A stretch of 20,120 bases of DNA from DASPLH01 sp035627675 (lineage in GTDB: Bacteria; Acidobacteriota; Terriglobia; Terriglobales; Acidobacteriaceae). The translations under genes were made by a program, and so were the position numbers. Below are positions 17,181 to 20,120 of the stretch, one piece after another. The stretch covers positions 1 through 20,120 of the forward strand of contig DASPLH010000220.1 in the NCBI GenBank assembly GCA_035627675.1, written 5' to 3'. The stretch's first letter is position 1. Each line of letters starts with the position of its first letter. The notes under the pieces are model-generated. The model did not search any database. It saw nothing but the letters and a program-made list of their open reading frames with translations, and was not told the DNA's origin.

Positions 17181-17433
17181 GCCTCGGAGGATGGCCCACC
17201 TCCGCGGAGCCGAAGGCGGAGCGGGATCGTCGCGCGAGTTTCGCTGGAAGTCACAGCCCCGCTTCTTTGGGTTGTTGTGATCCAGCTACATACCCCATGT
17301 GACAGAGTTGACCAATTCACTCCGTTACGCGAACATTCCCCAAAACGATCCAATGCACTGATGGACGGCAGTTTCTGCCGTTGCGGTGCGCTTCAGGGCC
17401 ATAGCAAGCCGCGCAAGACGCGGTGGAGGCTCC
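17181..17433 (+). other. argS-pntAA intergenic region with a small hairpin
   Basis: This stretch of about 250 nt has no gene. A perfect 7-bp hairpin (17365-17371 with 17375-17381, TTT loop) lies about 50 nt before the pntAA ATG and could be part of its leader. A TTGACC hexamer occurs in GAGTTGACCAATTC near 17310, but the -10 at 17-nt spacing (GAACAT) is poor, so the pntAA promoter is not settled. Confidence 0.3.
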
Positions 17434-18582
17434 ATGCGAGTTGCCATCCTACGGGAGACCCAGCCGGGCGAGACGCGAGTCGCTCTCGTCACCGACGCGG
17501 TCAAAACACTTGTTTCACAGAAAGTAGAGGTTGGAGTTGAGCCGGGCGCCGGGGCGCACGTCGGCATTTCGGACGCCGATTACGAGGCGGCCGGAGCGGG
17601 TATCGTGGACCGTGCGTCTCTACTCGCCGACGCCGATGTCATCGCCGCCGTCAACTGCCCTCGTGTCGAGGACCTCGACCGGCTGCACAAGGGCTCGGTC
17701 CTGGTGGGCTTCCTTCGTCCGCTGGACGAGCCGGCCGCGCTGGTGCCGGCCATCCATCGCGGGGCGACGCTGTTCTCGATGGAACTGGTGCCGCGCATCA
17801 CGCGCGCCCAGGCCATGGATACGCTGTCGTCCATGGCGACCATCGCCGGGTACAAAGCCGCGTTGATCGCCGCCGACAACCTGCCCCGCATGTTCCCCCT
17901 GCTGATGACCGCGGCGGGAACCGTGCCGCCGGCCAAGGTCTTCGTGATCGGAGCCGGAGTCGCGGGCTTGCAGGCCATCGCCACCGCACGCCGGCTTGGG
18001 GCGGTCGTCGAGGCCTATGACGTACGCGCCGCCGCCGGCGAGCAAGTGCGTTCGCTCGGTGCGAAGTTCCTCGAGGTCGATCTCGGAGGACTCGAAACGG
18101 AAGACAAGGGCGGCTACGCCAGGGAACTCACGGAAGAGGCGCTCAACCGCGGGCGCGACCTGATCACCAAAACCGCGAAGACGTCGGACGTGATCATCAC
18201 GACCGCGCAGGTTCCGGGACGCCGCGCACCGCTGCTGATCCGGAGGGAAGCTGTCGAGAACATGCGTTCCGGATCGATCATTATCGACCTCGCGGCGCTC
18301 AACGGCGGCAACTGCGAGTTGACGCAGCCGGGCGAGACCGTTACCACGCCCAACGGCGTCACGATCTTCGCTCCGTTGAACCTTCCGGCCACGGTGCCGG
18401 TCCACGCCAGCCAGCTCTATTCGCGCAACATGACCAACCTGCTGAAGCTGATGATCAAGAACGGCGCGCTCAACCTGGACATGAACGACGAAATCATCCA
18501 GGGAACCTGCGTCGCCTATGAAGGACAGGTCGTCAACCAGCGGGTAGCGGCGGCGCTCGAGACGCGCGCGACGCGCAGCTAG
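17434..18582 (+). CDS. pntAA: NAD(P) transhydrogenase subunit alpha part 1 (NAD-binding domain I)
   Basis: This 382-aa soluble domain I binds NAD(H) in proton-translocating transhydrogenase, which couples the proton gradient to NADPH formation from NADH. The N-terminal MRVAILRETQPGETRVAL is typical. The RQD-loop residues are present as R121, Q126 and D129, followed by SSMATIAGYKA. The dinucleotide motif GAGVAG is at 173-178, with D196 ending the second strand (AYDVR). The alpha subunit is split, as in Rhodospirillum, not fused as in E. coli. The ATG at 17434 has GGAGG at 17425-17429; an upstream frame to 17386 would place that site inside the gene. It resembles alanine dehydrogenase, but the downstream pntAB and pntB settle the assignment. 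Confidence 0.95.
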   Translation: MRVAILRETQPGETRVALVTDAVKTLVSQKVEVGVEPGAGAHVGISDADYEAAGAGIVDRASLLADADVIAAVNCPRVEDLDRLHKGSVLVGFLRPLDEPAALVPAIHRGATLFSMELVPRITRAQAMDTLSSMATIAGYKAALIAADNLPRMFPLLMTAAGTVPPAKVFVIGAGVAGLQAIATARRLGAVVEAYDVRAAAGEQVRSLGAKFLEVDLGGLETEDKGGYARELTEEALNRGRDLITKTAKTSDVIITTAQVPGRRAPLLIRREAVENMRSGSIIIDLAALNGGNCELTQPGETVTTPNGVTIFAPLNLPATVPVHASQLYSRNMTNLLKLMIKNGALNLDMNDEIIQGTCVAYEGQVVNQRVAAALETRATRS

Positions 18583-18625
18583 CCAGTTTCGCCGAAGGCG
18601 TGAACTGCTCTCAGAGGAGAGAACG

Positions 18626-18991
18626 ATGAGTTCGGGATTCCTACTTGCCTCCATGGTTTCGGCTACGCCGGTCGGGGAGTCGATGAGCCCGGCGGCCCTG
18701 GTCGCGTCCTTATACGTGTTCGCGCTCGCGGCCTTTCTCGGCTACCAGGTGATTTCCAGGGTTCCACCGCTCCTGCATACGCCGCTGATGTCGGCCACCA
18801 ACGCGATCTCCGGCATTTCGCTGATCGGCTCGATCGTCATCGCCGGCAGCGGGCACTCGGAGCTGAGCACGCTGCTCGGCTTCGTCGCGGTCACGGCGGC
18901 GACGATCAACGTCGTCGGCGGTTTCGGAATCACCGACCGCATGCTGAAGATGTTCCAGAAGCGCACGGGTGAGAAGGCGGTGCAGAAATGA
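18626..18991 (+). CDS. pntAB: NAD(P) transhydrogenase subunit alpha part 2 (membrane part)
   Basis: This 121-aa membrane subunit forms part of the proton-conducting domain II. Three hydrophobic segments are visible at about 23-43, 57-74 and 82-103. The family-typical VPPLLHTPLMSATNAISGI (46-64) lies between the first and second. An N-terminal extension of about 20 residues precedes the first segment. The ATG at 18626 has AGAGGAG at 18613-18619, a good Shine-Dalgarno. It lies 43 nt after pntAA and overlaps pntB by 4 nt (ATGA), so the three genes form one operon. Confidence 0.95.
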   Translation: MSSGFLLASMVSATPVGESMSPAALVASLYVFALAAFLGYQVISRVPPLLHTPLMSATNAISGISLIGSIVIAGSGHSELSTLLGFVAVTAATINVVGGFGITDRMLKMFQKRTGEKAVQK

Positions 18992-20120
18992 ATCCGGCGC
19001 AATACATCATTGAAGCGACGTACCTGATTGCCTCGGTCTGTTTCATCCTCGGCCTGAAGAAGATGAGCCATCCGGACAGCGCCCGGCAGGGCATGTTCCT
19101 GGCCGAGTTCGGCATGCTCGCGGCGATCGTCGGCACGCTGATGCACGCTGAGATTGTCACCTACACGTGGATCATCGCCGGACTGGCGATCGGTTCGGTC
19201 ATCGGCGCGCTCATGGCCATCTGGGTTCCCATGACTGCCATGCCGCAGCGGACCGCGTTGTCGCATGCGTTCGGCGCGGCCGCAGCGGCGCTGGTCGGCA
19301 TAGCCGAGTACATGAACCGCGGCACGGAAATGCCGAAGTACATGCTCGGCGCGCTCGGGTTCGAAGTGATTCTCGGTGCACTGACGACGACGGGCAGCTT
19401 GATCGCGGCCGGAAAACTCCAGGGCGTCGTCCGCGGAACTCCGATCCAGTTCAAGGGACAGCAGATCGTCAACCTCGGCATGTTCGTGATCATGATCGGG
19501 GCTTTCATCTACCTGATGATGAATCCCTCGGTCACGCTCGCTTTCTGGCTGATGGCTGCCGTGGCCTTCGTGTTCGGCGTGGCGCTGGTCATCCCGATCG
19601 GTGCGGCCGACATGCCGGTCGTCATGTCACTGTTGAACTCCTACGCCGGCCTGGCCGCTGCGGCAACCGGTTTCGTGCTCTCGAACAACGTGCTGATCAT
19701 CGCCGGCACGCTCGACGGCTTTTCGGGCTTCATCCTCTCGGTGCTGATGTGCCGCGCGATGAACCGCTCGATCACCAACGTGCTGTTCGGCGGGTTCGGA
19801 GCGGCGGTTGCCGCCGAGAGCGGCGCAAGCGGCGTAATGCGGGAAATCAACCTGGAAGATGCTGCCGTGCAGTTGGCTTACGCCAAGCGGGTGGTCTTCG
19901 TTCCCGGTTATGGACTCGCAACGGCACAGGCGCAGCACGCGGTCCGCGAACTGGCGACGCTGCTCGAGGAGCGTGGCGTCGAAGTGAAGTACGCGATCCA
20001 TCCTGTGGCCGGGCGCATGCCCGGACACATGAACGTCCTGCTGGCCGAGGCCAATGTGCCGTACTCGCTGCTCTACGAGATGGAGCAAATCAATCCCGAG
20101 ATGTCGGCCACGGACGTTGC
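18988..20120 (+). CDS. pntB: NAD(P) transhydrogenase subunit beta (3' end outside window)
   Basis: The beta subunit carries most of the membrane domain and the NADP(H)-binding domain III. 377 codons are visible out of an expected 460 or so. The start ATG overlaps the pntAB stop codon (ATGA at 18988-18991). Multiple membrane segments run from residue 6 to about 275; H93 in LSHAFGAAAAAL corresponds to the proton-pathway histidine (H91 in E. coli). GAADMPVVMSLLNSYAGL is conserved. Domain III begins with VVFVPGYGLATAQAQH and continues through PVAGRMPGHMNVLLAEA, the NADP-binding region. No damage is visible up to the edge. Confidence 0.96.
   Translation, partial: MNPAQYIIEATYLIASVCFILGLKKMSHPDSARQGMFLAEFGMLAAIVGTLMHAEIVTYTWIIAGLAIGSVIGALMAIWVPMTAMPQRTALSHAFGAAAAALVGIAEYMNRGTEMPKYMLGALGFEVILGALTTTGSLIAAGKLQGVVRGTPIQFKGQQIVNLGMFVIMIGAFIYLMMNPSVTLAFWLMAAVAFVFGVALVIPIGAADMPVVMSLLNSYAGLAAAATGFVLSNNVLIIAGTLDGFSGFILSVLMCRAMNRSITNVLFGGFGAAVAAESGASGVMREINLEDAAVQLAYAKRVVFVPGYGLATAQAQHAVRELATLLEERGVEVKYAIHPVAGRMPGHMNVLLAEANVPYSLLYEMEQINPEMSATDV

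Overview
This GC-rich window looks like chromosomal core sequence from an environmental bacterium, most likely an acidobacterium (Acidobacteriota, Terriglobia-like). That assignment is inference. It rests on two small proteins (6068-6427 and 8308-8964) that I recall as Acidobacteriota-type families, a divergent membrane pyrophosphatase, and the general codon and GC style. I see no phage genes, transposases, CRISPR array, tRNA or rRNA, and I did not find an obviously new multi-gene system.

Layout. Positions 1-3074, all minus strand: the N-terminal part of a DUF255/YyaL thioredoxin-fold protein (runs off the left edge), a Dps ferritin-like protein closed by a hairpin, an M20 metallopeptidase and an epoxide-hydrolase-like alpha/beta hydrolase. 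Positions 3091-5691, minus: a strong terminator and a long, divergent, ion-pumping pyrophosphatase (hppA), preceded by a gene-free stretch of about 376 nt that may be a structured leader. Positions 6068-8964: a small secreted coiled-coil protein (minus) diverging from a plus-strand run of an MscS channel, an SDR protein without the usual catalytic Tyr/Lys, and a membrane-anchored unknown. Positions 8966-14945, minus, transcribed right to left: larC, metG, tatD, yajQ and a polyprenyl diphosphate synthase. Positions 15228-20120, plus: argS, then the transhydrogenase genes pntAA-pntAB-pntB, with pntB cut by the right edge.

Function. The set is mostly housekeeping: two aminoacyl-tRNA synthetases, isoprenoid chain synthesis, and two ion-coupled energy enzymes (pyrophosphatase and NAD(P) transhydrogenase). 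Stress and surface functions (Dps, MscS) are added.

The most interesting points are regulatory or structural. Four genes that appear to start their own transcription units have a -10-like TANNNT hexamer only 7-9 nt before the ATG and no Shine-Dalgarno, which suggests leaderless mRNAs. A perfect 19-bp inverted repeat, unusually AT-rich, fills the metG-tatD gap. The pyrophosphatase has a signal peptide, an insertion and a changed signature. The LarC protein carries a 21-histidine insert and has no larA/B/E partners in view.
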